A stretch of DNA of 37,814 nt from CAZSLZ01 sp964607865 (GTDB lineage: Bacteria > Vulcanimicrobiota > JAJTBE01 > CAZSLZ01). The notes below the pieces were generated by a model. The model was not told the origin of the DNA. It saw only the letters and a list, made by a program, of their open reading frames with translations, and did not search any database. This document shows, one piece after another, positions 17,756 to 25,646 of this stretch. Every line of letters starts with the position of its first letter. Position 1 is the first letter of the stretch. The stretch is taken from assembly GCA_964607865.1 (NCBI GenBank), contig CAZSLZ010000011.1, forward strand, positions 1 to 37,814, read 5' to 3'. The position numbers and the translations under genes were made by a program.

Positions 17756-18969
17756 ACTTCTATAATGCGGTAAAAGTGGCGCTGAGAGCATTGGTTTCCA
17801 ATAAATTACGTTCTTTTTTAACAATGTTGGGCATTATTATAGGTGTGGGCTCGGTTATTGGAATGATCAGCCTGGGCCAGGGCGCCCAGAAAAAAAGCCT
17901 GGACCGGATTCAGAATATGGGCACCAACATGTTTAATGTTCGTGCTACCTATCAGCAGAAAAGCGGAGCCCGCAGCGAAAGCAAAACCCGCGCCAGCCTC
18001 ACCGTAGGCGATGCCGACGCCATAGAAAAATATTGTAAAAAGGTGGTTTACGCCTCACCCCAGGCCAGGCTCAATGCCATTATATCCTATAAAAATAACA
18101 GTAAACAGTTTGATGTGATGGGCGGAGATGCAGATTATTATCTTATCCGGGACTGGAAATTGGATAGCGGCCGTTTTTACTCGGAAAAAGAAGTAACTTC
18201 GGCAGCCAAGGTGGCTGTCCTGGGCCAGGAAGTTGTACTGGAGCTGTTCAATGACATTGATCCTATTGGAAAAACCATAAGAATCAACCGGGTTCCCTTC
18301 AAGGTGATAGGGGTTCTTGAAGAAAAGGGGCTGGCTGGCTGGGGCTGGAGTATGGATGACAATATACTTATGCCCTATACCACAATTCAGAGAAGGCTGG
18401 AAAGGTCAAGAAACTTACGAATGATTAAAGGGTCGGCGGTTTCCCAGGAAGAAACCGATGCAGCCATAAATGAAGTTACAATTCTGCTCAGGCAACGCCA
18501 TAAAATTAAAGACGGTGAACCTGACGATTTTGAAATAAGATCTCAGGCAGCCTGGATTGAAAGCTCAAATAAATCTCAGAAAGAGTTCACCCTTTTTCTG
18601 GGCGCCGTTGCCTCGGTCTCCCTGTTGGTGGGGGGAATCGGAATTATGAATATAATGCTGGTTTCGGTTACCGAAAGAATAAGGGAAATTGGAATAAGAA
18701 TGGCAATTGGGGCAAAACGCAGAGATATTTTACTGCAATTCGTAATCGAAGCTATAACACTTTCTTCCCTGGGTGGAATTTTCGGTATAATTCTGGGGTT
18801 TGCAGTTTCTATCGCATTTGCCAGGATTGCAAAATGGCCCACCATTGTTTCAACAAATTCGATAATTATTTCAATTCTATTCTCCAGTTTTGTGGGGGTA
18901 TTTTTCGGGTTTTATCCAGCCTGGAAAGCATCCCAGCTGGATCCCATCGATGCCCTGAGGAAGGAATAA
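17752..18969 (+). CDS. MacB-type ABC transporter permease (first of two)
   Basis: The protein has 405 residues. It has an N-terminal helix (NKLRSFLTMLGIIIGVGSVIGM), a periplasmic MacB_PCD domain (about 45-265) and a C-terminal FtsX domain with three helices. The coupling signature SLLVGGIGIMNIML followed by TERIREIGIRMAIGAKRRDI is clear. The nucleotide-binding domain found fused in E. coli MacB is a separate protein here. Start overlaps the ATPase stop. It is closely related to the next gene, so the two may form a heterodimer. Confidence 0.93.
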   Translation: MNFYNAVKVALRALVSNKLRSFLTMLGIIIGVGSVIGMISLGQGAQKKSLDRIQNMGTNMFNVRATYQQKSGARSESKTRASLTVGDADAIEKYCKKVVYASPQARLNAIISYKNNSKQFDVMGGDADYYLIRDWKLDSGRFYSEKEVTSAAKVAVLGQEVVLELFNDIDPIGKTIRINRVPFKVIGVLEEKGLAGWGWSMDDNILMPYTTIQRRLERSRNLRMIKGSAVSQEETDAAINEVTILLRQRHKIKDGEPDDFEIRSQAAWIESSNKSQKEFTLFLGAVASVSLLVGGIGIMNIMLVSVTERIREIGIRMAIGAKRRDILLQFVIEAITLSSLGGIFGIILGFAVSIAFARIAKWPTIVSTNSIIISILFSSFVGVFFGFYPAWKASQLDPIDALRKE

Positions 18970-18972
18970 GTT

Positions 18973-20178
18973 TTGGATATTTTTATTATTATTAAAACCG
19001 CTATAAAATCTTTGTTTCAAAATAAAATGCGAACCCTTCTAACCATGCTGGGGGTTATTATCGGTGTTGGCGCGGTAATTGCCATGCTGGCAATAACCGA
19101 GGGAGTCAAACGAAAAGTGATGGGGCACCTGGACACTTTCGGAAATTCGGTTCTCTATGTCTGGGCACGCTCCACAAGGAGTGGCGGCAGGTTAATTCAT
19201 ACCTATTTTGAAAATGACGATCTTGATGCAATATCAAGATATTCCCCTCATGTTAAAGCTGTCAGCCCAACGGTTTACTCCAACGGGTTAGCTTTATACA
19301 AGGAGAAAAACGTGGAGGTTTCCATTGAGGGAGGCAATGTTCATTATCCTGAAATATTGAACCTGAAATTACAAAAAGGCAGGTTTTATACTGCAAGCGA
19401 AGCTGTTTCGGGGGCAAAAATCTGCCTGATAGGTTCAACAGTTTATGAAGAACTGTTCGATTACGGCGAAAACCCACTGGATAAAACCATCAGAGTAAAG
19501 CAGATTCCTTTCAAAATAATAGGGGTTCTGGACCAGCGGGGCGCCGGTGATGATGATTTTGCAAACAGAATTATATTAATGCCCTATAAAACCGCTACAT
19601 CCCGCATTAACCGCCAGAGAAGAATCAGAAACTTTCAGGTTCTGCTATATTCCAATGATGATTATAAACTTGCCAGGGAAGAAATCACAGAAATATTAAA
19701 CGACAGGCTCCGGGTCAAACCCGGAGCTGAGGAAGCCTTCAGAATCCATTCCCCTGAAGAGTTTAAAGAGATGTTTGACGAATTCATCAAAACCATGGGT
19801 TTACTGCTGGGAGGCGTTGCCACGGTTTCTCTTCTGGTAGGGGGAATCGGCATTATGAACATCATGCTGGTTACCATCACCGAAAGAATCCGTGAAATCG
19901 GCATAAGAATGGCAGTGGGCGCAAAATCCAGGGATATAATGATTCAATTTCTGGTGGAATCGGTTACCATATCCCTTATAGGGGGCCTGCTGGGAGTTCT
20001 TTTCGGCGTAATCCTCTCCAATTTTATCGGAAGAATTTCCGAATGGGACATCTACATAAGCAACTGGTCGGTAATGCTTGCACTGGCATTTTCCTCAATT
20101 ATCGGGGTTTCTTTCGGGTTCTACCCGGCATGGAAAGCCTCAAAATTAGATCCCATAGAAGCTCTTCGCCATGAGTAA
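18973..20178 (+). CDS. MacB-type ABC transporter permease (second of two)
   Basis: The protein has 401 residues with the same plan as the preceding permease: N-terminal helix, MacB_PCD domain, three C-terminal helices and the VGGIGIMNIML / REIGIRMAVGAK signature. It starts at TTG 18973, 3 bp after the previous stop, with GAGGAAGG upstream. N- and C-terminal domains match its neighbour closely while the periplasmic domains differ, as in an old tandem duplication with specialised extracytoplasmic parts. It is the last gene of the efflux operon and is followed by hairpins at 20180-20195 and 20320-20350. Confidence 0.93.
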   Translation: MDIFIIIKTAIKSLFQNKMRTLLTMLGVIIGVGAVIAMLAITEGVKRKVMGHLDTFGNSVLYVWARSTRSGGRLIHTYFENDDLDAISRYSPHVKAVSPTVYSNGLALYKEKNVEVSIEGGNVHYPEILNLKLQKGRFYTASEAVSGAKICLIGSTVYEELFDYGENPLDKTIRVKQIPFKIIGVLDQRGAGDDDFANRIILMPYKTATSRINRQRRIRNFQVLLYSNDDYKLAREEITEILNDRLRVKPGAEEAFRIHSPEEFKEMFDEFIKTMGLLLGGVATVSLLVGGIGIMNIMLVTITERIREIGIRMAVGAKSRDIMIQFLVESVTISLIGGLLGVLFGVILSNFIGRISEWDIYISNWSVMLALAFSSIIGVSFGFYPAWKASKLDPIEALRHE

Positions 20179-20179
20179 A

Positions 20180-20195
20180 AGCCACCAATGTGGCT
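20180..20195. terminator. Short hairpin at the end of the efflux operon, possibly bidirectional
   Basis: AGCCAC and GTGGCT form a 6-bp stem with loop CAAT directly after the permease stop. A CTTGTCTTGCTT run follows on the plus strand and TTTT on the minus strand, so it could act on both convergent transcripts. The downstream 125 bp also hold a weaker GC-rich hairpin near 20256-20280 but no gene. Confidence 0.4.
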
Positions 20196-20319
20196 CTTGT
20201 CTTGCTTATATCATTAGTACGTGTCCAGATTCAACTTGTTGCGGGATTCAAAACCCCAGCGGTTTTATTAACGCCGGGGGGGAGACAAACAGCGACTGCC
20301 CTTAAAGGTTTGTTATTTC

Positions 20320-20359
20320 AGCTGGCTTAAGGCTTTCTTTCAAGCCAGCTTTTTAATTT
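20320..20359 (+). terminator. Rho-independent terminator lying inside the 3' end of the convergent polX gene
   Basis: AGCTGGCTT (20320-20328) pairs perfectly with AAGCCAGCT (20342-20350) over 9 bp, with a 13-nt loop, followed on the plus strand by TTTTAATTT. On the minus strand no T-run follows. The right arm and loop encode the last residues and stop of the PolX protein, so the efflux-operon terminator is built into coding sequence. Confidence 0.65.
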
Positions 20360-22006
20360 CTCTAATGAATATGTATTCAAAATATTTTCTTTTTCCAGCC
20401 AGCCCCGGCGGGCAACGTAAACCCCATATTCCATCAATTCCAACTGAGCCGGCGAATGGGCATCGGTATTTATAAATATGGGAATTCCCATGTCCCCTGC
20501 AATTTTGCAGCGTTTATAATTTAAATCCAGCCTGGCAGGGTGGGCGTTAATCTCCACAGCTTTTTTTTCTTCCTTTAAAACTTCAAATATTAAGCCCCAA
20601 TCCATATCAAACTCCGGGCGGCGGCCGATAAGCCTTCCTGAGGGATGGGCAAGGCAGTGAACCAACGGATGGCGCAGAGCCTTAACTACTCTTTGAGTCA
20701 TTTTATCTCTGGACATTCTCATCCCCATGTGGATGGAAGCCAGGACAAAATCGAATTTCTTCAGTATTTCATCAGGGTAATCCAGGCTGCCGTCGGATAA
20801 TATATCCACCTCGGCTCCTTTCAAAATGATAAAAGAACCGGCAAATTTTATGTTTAACCTGTCTATTTCCCGGTGCTGTTCCAGAATGTCCTCTTCCTGC
20901 AAACCTCCGGCAATGTGAAGGCTGCGGGAATGATCAGTGAGGGCTATATATTTGTAACCCAGGCTCATGGCCTTTTTTGCCATATCTTCTATAGTGGCAA
21001 TGCCGTCAGAGAACCGGGAATGCATTTGCAGATCTCCCTGAATATGAGAAAGCTCCACCAATTTGGGCGATTTACCGGTTACATACTCTTCAAATTCTGT
21101 CCCGTCCTCCCTTACCTCGGGTGGAATCCAGTCAAGGCCCAGCTTACCGTAAGCTGACTCCTCATTTTTCAAAGCTTCGGCATTTATATCAATGCCCGCT
21201 TCTGTTAATTTTTCCTGAAGCAGGTTCACATGTATTTCAGAGCCCGTCAACAACAACAGCCTGGCTGCAAATTCCTCAGGAGAACAACAAATGATTTCCG
21301 CCTGCATTTGTTCTTCATCATCTTTAACTATCCAATTGCCTTCATTATTCTGGCTTAATTTATAAGGGAAAAAATCAATCTTTTCTATATTCTTTTGGTT
21401 GCAACCCACAAGAACTGAAATATTCCTTACGGTTTCGGTTCTTCTGCGCAACTCTCCTACCTCACAGGCCTGCTGGAACCCTCCGTTTTTAAATTTCTGA
21501 ATTACATCCCATGCAAAAGGCAATGCCAGGCCGATAGAAGTATGCTCCAGGGCTTTTCTTTTAAGTTCAATTCCCTGAATTATCTGAGCCTGGCTTTTTC
21601 TGCCAAACCCTTTCAGTTCTTCCAGCAAACCGCCCCGGGCCGCTCTTTCGAGATCCTCGAGCGATTCAATCTGGGCTTCATTATACAAAAAAACTGCCTT
21701 TTTGGGGCCAACTCCTGAAATGGTTACAATTTCGTACAGGGTTTCAGGATATTTCTGAAGTAAAGTTTGAAGGGCCCCACTGCGGTTATTTTTTACAATA
21801 TCCTCGATCTCCGTAGCAATTCCCTTGCCAACACCGGGTATTGTAGTAACTTCACCGGTTTCAACCAGTTTTTCCACAGGTATTTCATACTTTTTTACGG
21901 TCCGGGCTGCTCTGTCGTATGCCCGTACTTTAAAAGCATTATCACCTTTGACGGTGAGGAAAAAGGCGATTTTCTCCAGAAAATCAGAAATGGCATTGTT
22001 ATCCAT
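20327..22006 (-). CDS. polX: PolX-family protein: degenerate polymerase domain plus PHP phosphoesterase domain
   Basis: The protein has 559 residues, normal for bacterial PolX (about 570). Helix-hairpin-helix modules (TIPGVGKGIA 55-64, ISGVGPKKA 96-104, KGFGRKSQ 132-139) bind DNA. The palm region is altered: the expected GSxRRG...DxD motif reads GELRRRTETVRNIS (184-197), so the two catalytic Asp are N195 and S197, and the third carboxylate is E237. The PHP domain (about 324-559) keeps GDLQMHS, LTDHS (357-360 region), AEVDIL, ASIHMG, AHPSGR and NTDAH. Gln in place of the first His also occurs in Thermus PolX. Most likely a 3'-5' exonuclease or AP endonuclease for base-excision repair with little or no polymerase activity (inference). 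Start at ATG 22006 with AGCAGG upstream. Confidence 0.9.
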   Translation of the reverse strand: MDNNAISDFLEKIAFFLTVKGDNAFKVRAYDRAARTVKKYEIPVEKLVETGEVTTIPGVGKGIATEIEDIVKNNRSGALQTLLQKYPETLYEIVTISGVGPKKAVFLYNEAQIESLEDLERAARGGLLEELKGFGRKSQAQIIQGIELKRKALEHTSIGLALPFAWDVIQKFKNGGFQQACEVGELRRRTETVRNISVLVGCNQKNIEKIDFFPYKLSQNNEGNWIVKDDEEQMQAEIICCSPEEFAARLLLLTGSEIHVNLLQEKLTEAGIDINAEALKNEESAYGKLGLDWIPPEVREDGTEFEEYVTGKSPKLVELSHIQGDLQMHSRFSDGIATIEDMAKKAMSLGYKYIALTDHSRSLHIAGGLQEEDILEQHREIDRLNIKFAGSFIILKGAEVDILSDGSLDYPDEILKKFDFVLASIHMGMRMSRDKMTQRVVKALRHPLVHCLAHPSGRLIGRRPEFDMDWGLIFEVLKEEKKAVEINAHPARLDLNYKRCKIAGDMGIPIFINTDAHSPAQLELMEYGVYVARRGWLEKENILNTYSLEKLKSWLERKP

Positions 22007-22017
22007 GAAAATACCTG

Positions 22018-22227
22018 CTATTCGGGTTTATTTTCGGGAGAGGCCGTTCGTTTCAGGAATTCTTCTTCATTACGAATGAGATTTTCATAAGAAACCACCG
22101 CAACTTTCTGTAAATCTTCCAGCAACATTGAAGAAACATAAAATGAGCATTTGTTTACTGCTTCTACATATAAGGCGCATTCAGGGTAACATTGGCGGTA
22201 ATCGTGTGAGAATGGACAGATAGGCAT
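22018..22227 (-). CDS. Small Cys-rich protein of unknown function
   Basis: The protein has 69 residues and starts at an ATG with an excellent AGGAGGA site, so it is very probably translated. Four cysteines (C4, C13, C17, C27) in the first 27 residues have spacing C-x8-C-x3-C-x9-C, suggesting a small metal (zinc or Fe-S) cluster. The rest is a helix rich in Glu and Leu. It ends 11 bp before the polX start on the same strand, so it is co-transcribed with polX. Confidence 0.75.
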   Translation of the reverse strand: MPICPFSHDYRQCYPECALYVEAVNKCSFYVSSMLLEDLQKVAVVSYENLIRNEEEFLKRTASPENKPE

Positions 22228-22272
22228 TTTTATTCCTCCTGATTTTTTTTTATAAATGTTCTTTAAAGGAAA

Positions 22273-22836
22273 TTATTTTCCTGTAGAATATGAGGAATTT
22301 GAAATGCCGACAGGATACTGAGTATATAAATGTTCCCGGTGTCCGGCTGTTTTTTCCCTGTTTTGAATTGAATCCAGGGTTTTAAGCGCGGCGTAACCCG
22401 CCAGGGATCCTGACAAATTGGCAACTACATCCCTGATTTCAACGCAGCCTCTTCCAAGAAGGCCGTCATATATGCCTTCCTTGATTGCAGTAACTCCTGC
22501 AAAAGTAAAGGTGGCGGCCATCCAGGGCGGTAGCCCCAGAGTTCCCAGAGCCATTGTAATCCCCAGGCATCCACCTGCATGAAAAGATTTGTCCTTTGCA
22601 ATGATTCCATTGGTTATAATTTCTTTACCGGTAGAAGCCAGAAACGATGCCCCGGCCCCCGCAGTGGCGCCCCCTATTTTAGACAGGGTTTTCATTTTCT
22701 GGTTTTCTGTGGAAACATAATTACTTGAAAAGGAATCAACATGGCTGATTTTATCTTTAAGCCAGGCTTTAATTCTGCCGAACCTGCCCTGCCCGGAAGA
22801 AATATCTGTTTTTTGAGGTGAAATTTTCATGCCCAT
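22273..22836 (-). CDS. YfiM/VanZ-like small membrane protein
   Basis: The protein has 187 residues. A polar N-terminus (about 1-48) is followed by three or four hydrophobic segments (about 54-72, 86-120 and 136-152). Between them sit two motifs typical of the YfiM/VanZ-like group: DKSFHAGGCLG (Asp-Lys-x-x-His) and KEGIYD...RDVVANLSGSLAG. The C-terminus is polar. Family function is obscure; relatives are envelope proteins. Start at ATG 22836, or ATG 22830 two codons later. A good promoter lies at 22853-22881. It may be the first gene of a unit leading into the Cys-rich gene and polX. Confidence 0.65.
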   Translation of the reverse strand: MGMKISPQKTDISSGQGRFGRIKAWLKDKISHVDSFSSNYVSTENQKMKTLSKIGGATAGAGASFLASTGKEIITNGIIAKDKSFHAGGCLGITMALGTLGLPPWMAATFTFAGVTAIKEGIYDGLLGRGCVEIRDVVANLSGSLAGYAALKTLDSIQNREKTAGHREHLYTQYPVGISNSSYSTGK

Positions 22837-22852
22837 ACCCAGTTTTTTATTA

Positions 22853-22881
22853 ATTATATCACAAAAAAATTATGAACACAA
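22853..22881 (-). promoter_or_regulatory. Sigma70-like promoter upstream of the YfiM-like gene
   Basis: On the minus strand TTGTGT (22876-22881) and a perfect TATAAT (22853-22858) are separated by 17 bp. The -10 ends 16 bp before the ATG at 22836, so the leader would be very short; use of ATG 22830 would lengthen it slightly. Confidence 0.6.
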
Positions 22882-22985
22882 CTATTATGCAAATAAAGGT
22901 TTAATTCATGATGAAGGATAATAATCACCGGAAATGGAATAACTGCTTGGTATTATTTTCATAAAAAAGAGAGTTAAGGACTGGG

Positions 22986-24086
22986 GTGCTACCTTTGGCA
23001 AAATTCATAAGGGTCATGTTTTATTCCATACTCTCCATTTTTGGAGGGCTGCTGGGATATCAAATCGGTAAAGTTTTACAGCAGAACTATGCCACTTTCA
23101 GCTCGCCAATAAATTTAATTTCGCTGGTACTTTTAGGTATTCTCCTGGGCGCAGCTATAGCTCCTCTTGCCGCAACCCTGTTTTTAAGGCTTATGGACTC
23201 TATCATATCGGCAATGAAAAAATTCTCTCTTCAGGAAATAATCATGGGGTCCATAGGACTCATTTTTGGATTGCTCATCGCCACATTTATTAACCTGGCA
23301 CTGGGTTTTATTCCTTTTCAAAACATTGAAATCATAGGAGAATTTATCAAACCTCTTTTATATTTACTGATGATTATATTCTGGGGATACCTGGGAGTTT
23401 TTCTTACCACCCGTATGGCCTTTGTGAACAGCTTCAATTTTTTATTCAAAGGCAAAACCGATGAACAATGCGAAGAAAAGGAAAAAATAAAAATTCTGGA
23501 TACCAGCATTATTGTTGACGGGCGTATTTATGAAATTACCAAAACAGGTTTCATAGAAGGCAGGTTAATTGTGCCCCAATTTGTTCTGAATGAACTGCAA
23601 CTTATAGCTGACTCTGCTGACGTTTTAAAGCGAAACCGGGGAAGGCGGGGCCTGGATGTTTTGAATAACCTTAGAAAAAAACCGGGAATTGAAATTGTTG
23701 ACAAGGATTATGATGAAAATGGTGTGGATGCAAAGTTAATAAAACTGACCCGGGAACTTGAAGGCCAACTGTTAACTACCGATTATAACCTGAATAAAGT
23801 GGCTCAATTACAGGGGCTTACGGTTTTGAACATAAATGAGCTGGCCAACGCAATGAAACCAATTGTATTGCCCGGCGAAGAACTTTTTATTGAAATTATA
23901 AAAGATGGAAAAGAACCGGGACAGGGCGTGGGTTATCTTGATGATGGAACCATGGTGGTAGCGGAAGGCGGAAAAAAACACAAGGGTAAACAGATTTCTG
24001 TTGAAGTTACCAGCCTTATCCAAACCGTTGCTGGAAAAATGATTTTTGGACGGGTAAGGAAAACAAACCTTAAAAATGGAGAATAA
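22986..24086 (+). CDS. Membrane-anchored PIN/TRAM-domain nuclease (YacL-like)
   Basis: The protein has 366 residues and starts at GTG 22986 with AAGGA upstream. Four transmembrane helices (about 8-30, 41-68, 84-108, 122-142) precede a PIN nuclease domain (about 168-285). Its acidic residues D172 (in LDTSIIVDG), E203, D248 and D266 form the expected metal site. A TRAM RNA-binding domain (about 294-360) closes the protein. In Bacillus the homolog yacL sits directly before ispD, exactly as here. The biological RNA target is not established for the family. It overlaps ispD by 11 bp. Confidence 0.92.
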   Translation: MLPLAKFIRVMFYSILSIFGGLLGYQIGKVLQQNYATFSSPINLISLVLLGILLGAAIAPLAATLFLRLMDSIISAMKKFSLQEIIMGSIGLIFGLLIATFINLALGFIPFQNIEIIGEFIKPLLYLLMIIFWGYLGVFLTTRMAFVNSFNFLFKGKTDEQCEEKEKIKILDTSIIVDGRIYEITKTGFIEGRLIVPQFVLNELQLIADSADVLKRNRGRRGLDVLNNLRKKPGIEIVDKDYDENGVDAKLIKLTRELEGQLLTTDYNLNKVAQLQGLTVLNINELANAMKPIVLPGEELFIEIIKDGKEPGQGVGYLDDGTMVVAEGGKKHKGKQISVEVTSLIQTVAGKMIFGRVRKTNLKNGE

Positions 24087-24825
24087 AAAAATAAAAAAAA
24101 CAGAAACAAGGGGTTTTACAGTATTGATTGCCGCAGCGGGAATCAGCCGAAGGATGAAAGGCATTGATAAACTGCTTGCAAATTTGAATGGAAAACCAAT
24201 AATAATTCATACCCTGGAGAAATTTGAGAACCACCCCTGGATTGACGAAATAGTGTTGATTGTCAACGAAAACAAACTAGATATATTTCAGAAACTCATA
24301 AAAGAAAGGGAGGGATGTAAGTTAAAAAAAATTATAGCTGGTGGAAAAGCCCGGTGGGAATCGGTTCTATATGGCCTGAAACAGGTTGAAACCGATTTTG
24401 TATTGATCCACGATGGGGCGCGTCCATTGGTATCACGCAACTTGATTAATTCAGTCATAAAAAATGCCAGCACCGATTTCGCTTGTATCCCTGGGCTGAG
24501 CGTAAAAGAAACTGTAAAAATTGTAAACAGGCAGGGGTTTGTTGAATCCACTCCCCCCAGAAAAAAGCTGGTTGGGGTTCAGACACCCCAGTTGTTTAAA
24601 ACGAAAGAATTAATCAGCGCCTATAAAAGCATGGATTTTGCTGAAATCGACATAACCGATGACGCACAGGTTTACGAATTGGCAGGAGGCAAAATCAAGG
24701 TGATTCCCGGTGAGGAAAATAATATTAAAGTTACAACTCCCGAAGACCTGGAAATAGCTGAATTTCTAATTAAAAAGTTTTCTGGTGATCTCAATCACAA
24801 CATAAAAAACAAAGATAATTTATAA
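24076..24825 (+). CDS. ispD: 2-C-methyl-D-erythritol 4-phosphate cytidylyltransferase
   Basis: The protein has 249 residues. It transfers CMP to MEP in the third step of the non-mevalonate isoprenoid pathway. The nucleotide-binding signature appears as IAAAGISRRM followed by the K of the family, with LIHDGARPLV, VKETVK, TPQLFKT and the ITDDAQVYE block. Length is about 15 residues above the usual 230 because of an N-terminal Lys-rich tail; a later start is possible, but the overlap with the PIN/TRAM gene argues for coupling. IspF, which often follows, is not in this window. Confidence 0.93.
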   Translation: MENKKIKKTETRGFTVLIAAAGISRRMKGIDKLLANLNGKPIIIHTLEKFENHPWIDEIVLIVNENKLDIFQKLIKEREGCKLKKIIAGGKARWESVLYGLKQVETDFVLIHDGARPLVSRNLINSVIKNASTDFACIPGLSVKETVKIVNRQGFVESTPPRKKLVGVQTPQLFKTKELISAYKSMDFAEIDITDDAQVYELAGGKIKVIPGEENNIKVTTPEDLEIAEFLIKKFSGDLNHNIKNKDNL

Positions 24826-24850
24826 TAAGATTAATAAAATTCTCTGGAGT

Positions 24851-24879
24851 TTGACATTCACAGGTTTCAGCATTAAAAT
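24851..24879 (+). promoter_or_regulatory. Sigma70-like promoter of the 74-residue gene
   Basis: A perfect TTGACA (24851-24856) and TAAAAT (24874-24879) are separated by 17 bp, 50 bp before the ATG at 24930. This makes the small gene its own transcription unit rather than a tail of ispD. Confidence 0.75.
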
Positions 24880-24929
24880 GATAATTGATGTCCGCTCGGG
24901 AGCCAAAAAAAATGTTGGGAGGTTTCCTT

Positions 24930-25154
24930 ATGACTATAGTCAAAGGGCCAGCAGAAAGATTTTATGATGTCCCCCAGAATATTCTGGAACAGTATGTGTT
25001 ATCTGATAAACAGATAAGAAAAATGCGGACCAGAGCTCTGAAATTAAGTATTGACGAAGTGGAAGATCAGGACGTTGAAGGTTACGGCAGTTTCCTTTTT
25101 GATTATGAGGGCTTTGGTTACATATGTGGCTTGCCTCATAATTTAGAGAAATAA
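24930..25154 (+). CDS. Small acidic protein of unknown function (74 residues)
   Basis: I set the start at ATG 24930 because GGGAGG lies 7 bp upstream; the longer reading back to 24885 has no such site and overlaps the leader. The protein is soluble, mostly helical in the middle (KQIRKMRTRALKLSIDEVE) and ends in a GYGSFLFDYEGFGYICG segment rich in Gly and aromatics, likely beta. Good promoter upstream and a strong terminator 18 bp downstream show a compact monocistronic gene. No family recognised. Confidence 0.75.
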   Translation: MTIVKGPAERFYDVPQNILEQYVLSDKQIRKMRTRALKLSIDEVEDQDVEGYGSFLFDYEGFGYICGLPHNLEK

Positions 25155-25172
25155 ATATTATTTATATAAAAA

Positions 25173-25200
25173 AAGAAGCTGGCTTGCCAGCTTCTTTTTG
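25173..25200 (+). terminator. Strong rho-independent terminator
   Basis: AAGAAGCTGGC (25173-25183) and GCCAGCTTCTT (25186-25196) form a perfect 11-bp stem, followed by a T-run continuing past 25200. It lies 18 bp after the stop of the 74-residue gene. Confidence 0.9.
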
Positions 25201-25302
25201 TTGTTTTGTATAAATCTGGATGAGATAACCAGGTTACTTATACTGATTCCCAGAAAACTTCAACAGTTGCTGAAAGAAAAAAACGAAATCTATACAGAAT
25301 TC

Positions 25303-25584
25303 ACCATCACAAACATCCGTACGGATGCTTGTGATCTCTCCCCATCAGGAATGGGGGAATCCCATTTAAAATGGGAGAATATATTGTTCGTACCATAGAT
25401 TTTTAACCGGAAAAAAGCCAGGTACTCACGGACGCAAGGTAAATGGGTTGGGGACCAACCCTCACAAACCGTCATCGCGAGGAGCGTTAAGCGACGTGGC
25501 GATCTCTGTACCACTCAGGTAAGTGGGTATGGAACAAACAAGATCTAAATTGAGATTGCCACGCCTCTCCGAGGCTCGCAATGA
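25303..25584. repeat. Composite hairpin repeat, copy 2 (most complete: A-B-C-D-A-D-A')
   Basis: This fills most of the 25201-25646 gap, which holds no gene. Hairpin A at 25306-25335 has arms ATCACAA/TTGTGAT and CATCCGT/ACGGATG. B at 25340-25356 is CCCCAT/ATGGGG. C at 25360-25376 is TCCCATTT/AAATGGGA. Block ACTCACGGACGCAAGG follows at about 25424-25439. D at 25445-25461 is GGGTTGG/CCAACCC. A second left end at 25471-25506 has outer stem ATCGC/GCGAT. The right end A' at 25552-25584 has ATTGC/GCAAT and GCCTC/GAGGC. The second left end and right end are mutual inverted repeats about 115 bp long in total, like a MITE. Confidence 0.85.
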
Positions 25585-25646
25585 AAACATAACCGGCTAT
25601 GGAAATGTGACAGGCTTTTGGGAAACAGAATAGAGCTTAATGTTTA

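Noticed and set aside
20327..22006. Loss of the first PHP His (Gln in GDLQMHS) as evidence of an inactive nuclease
   Set aside because: As I recall the sequence, Thermus PolX, an active nuclease, has Gln at the same place, so this is normal variation in the family.
25303..25584. Possible CRISPR array
   Set aside because: The hairpins are not regularly spaced direct repeats with unique spacers, and no cas genes are present.
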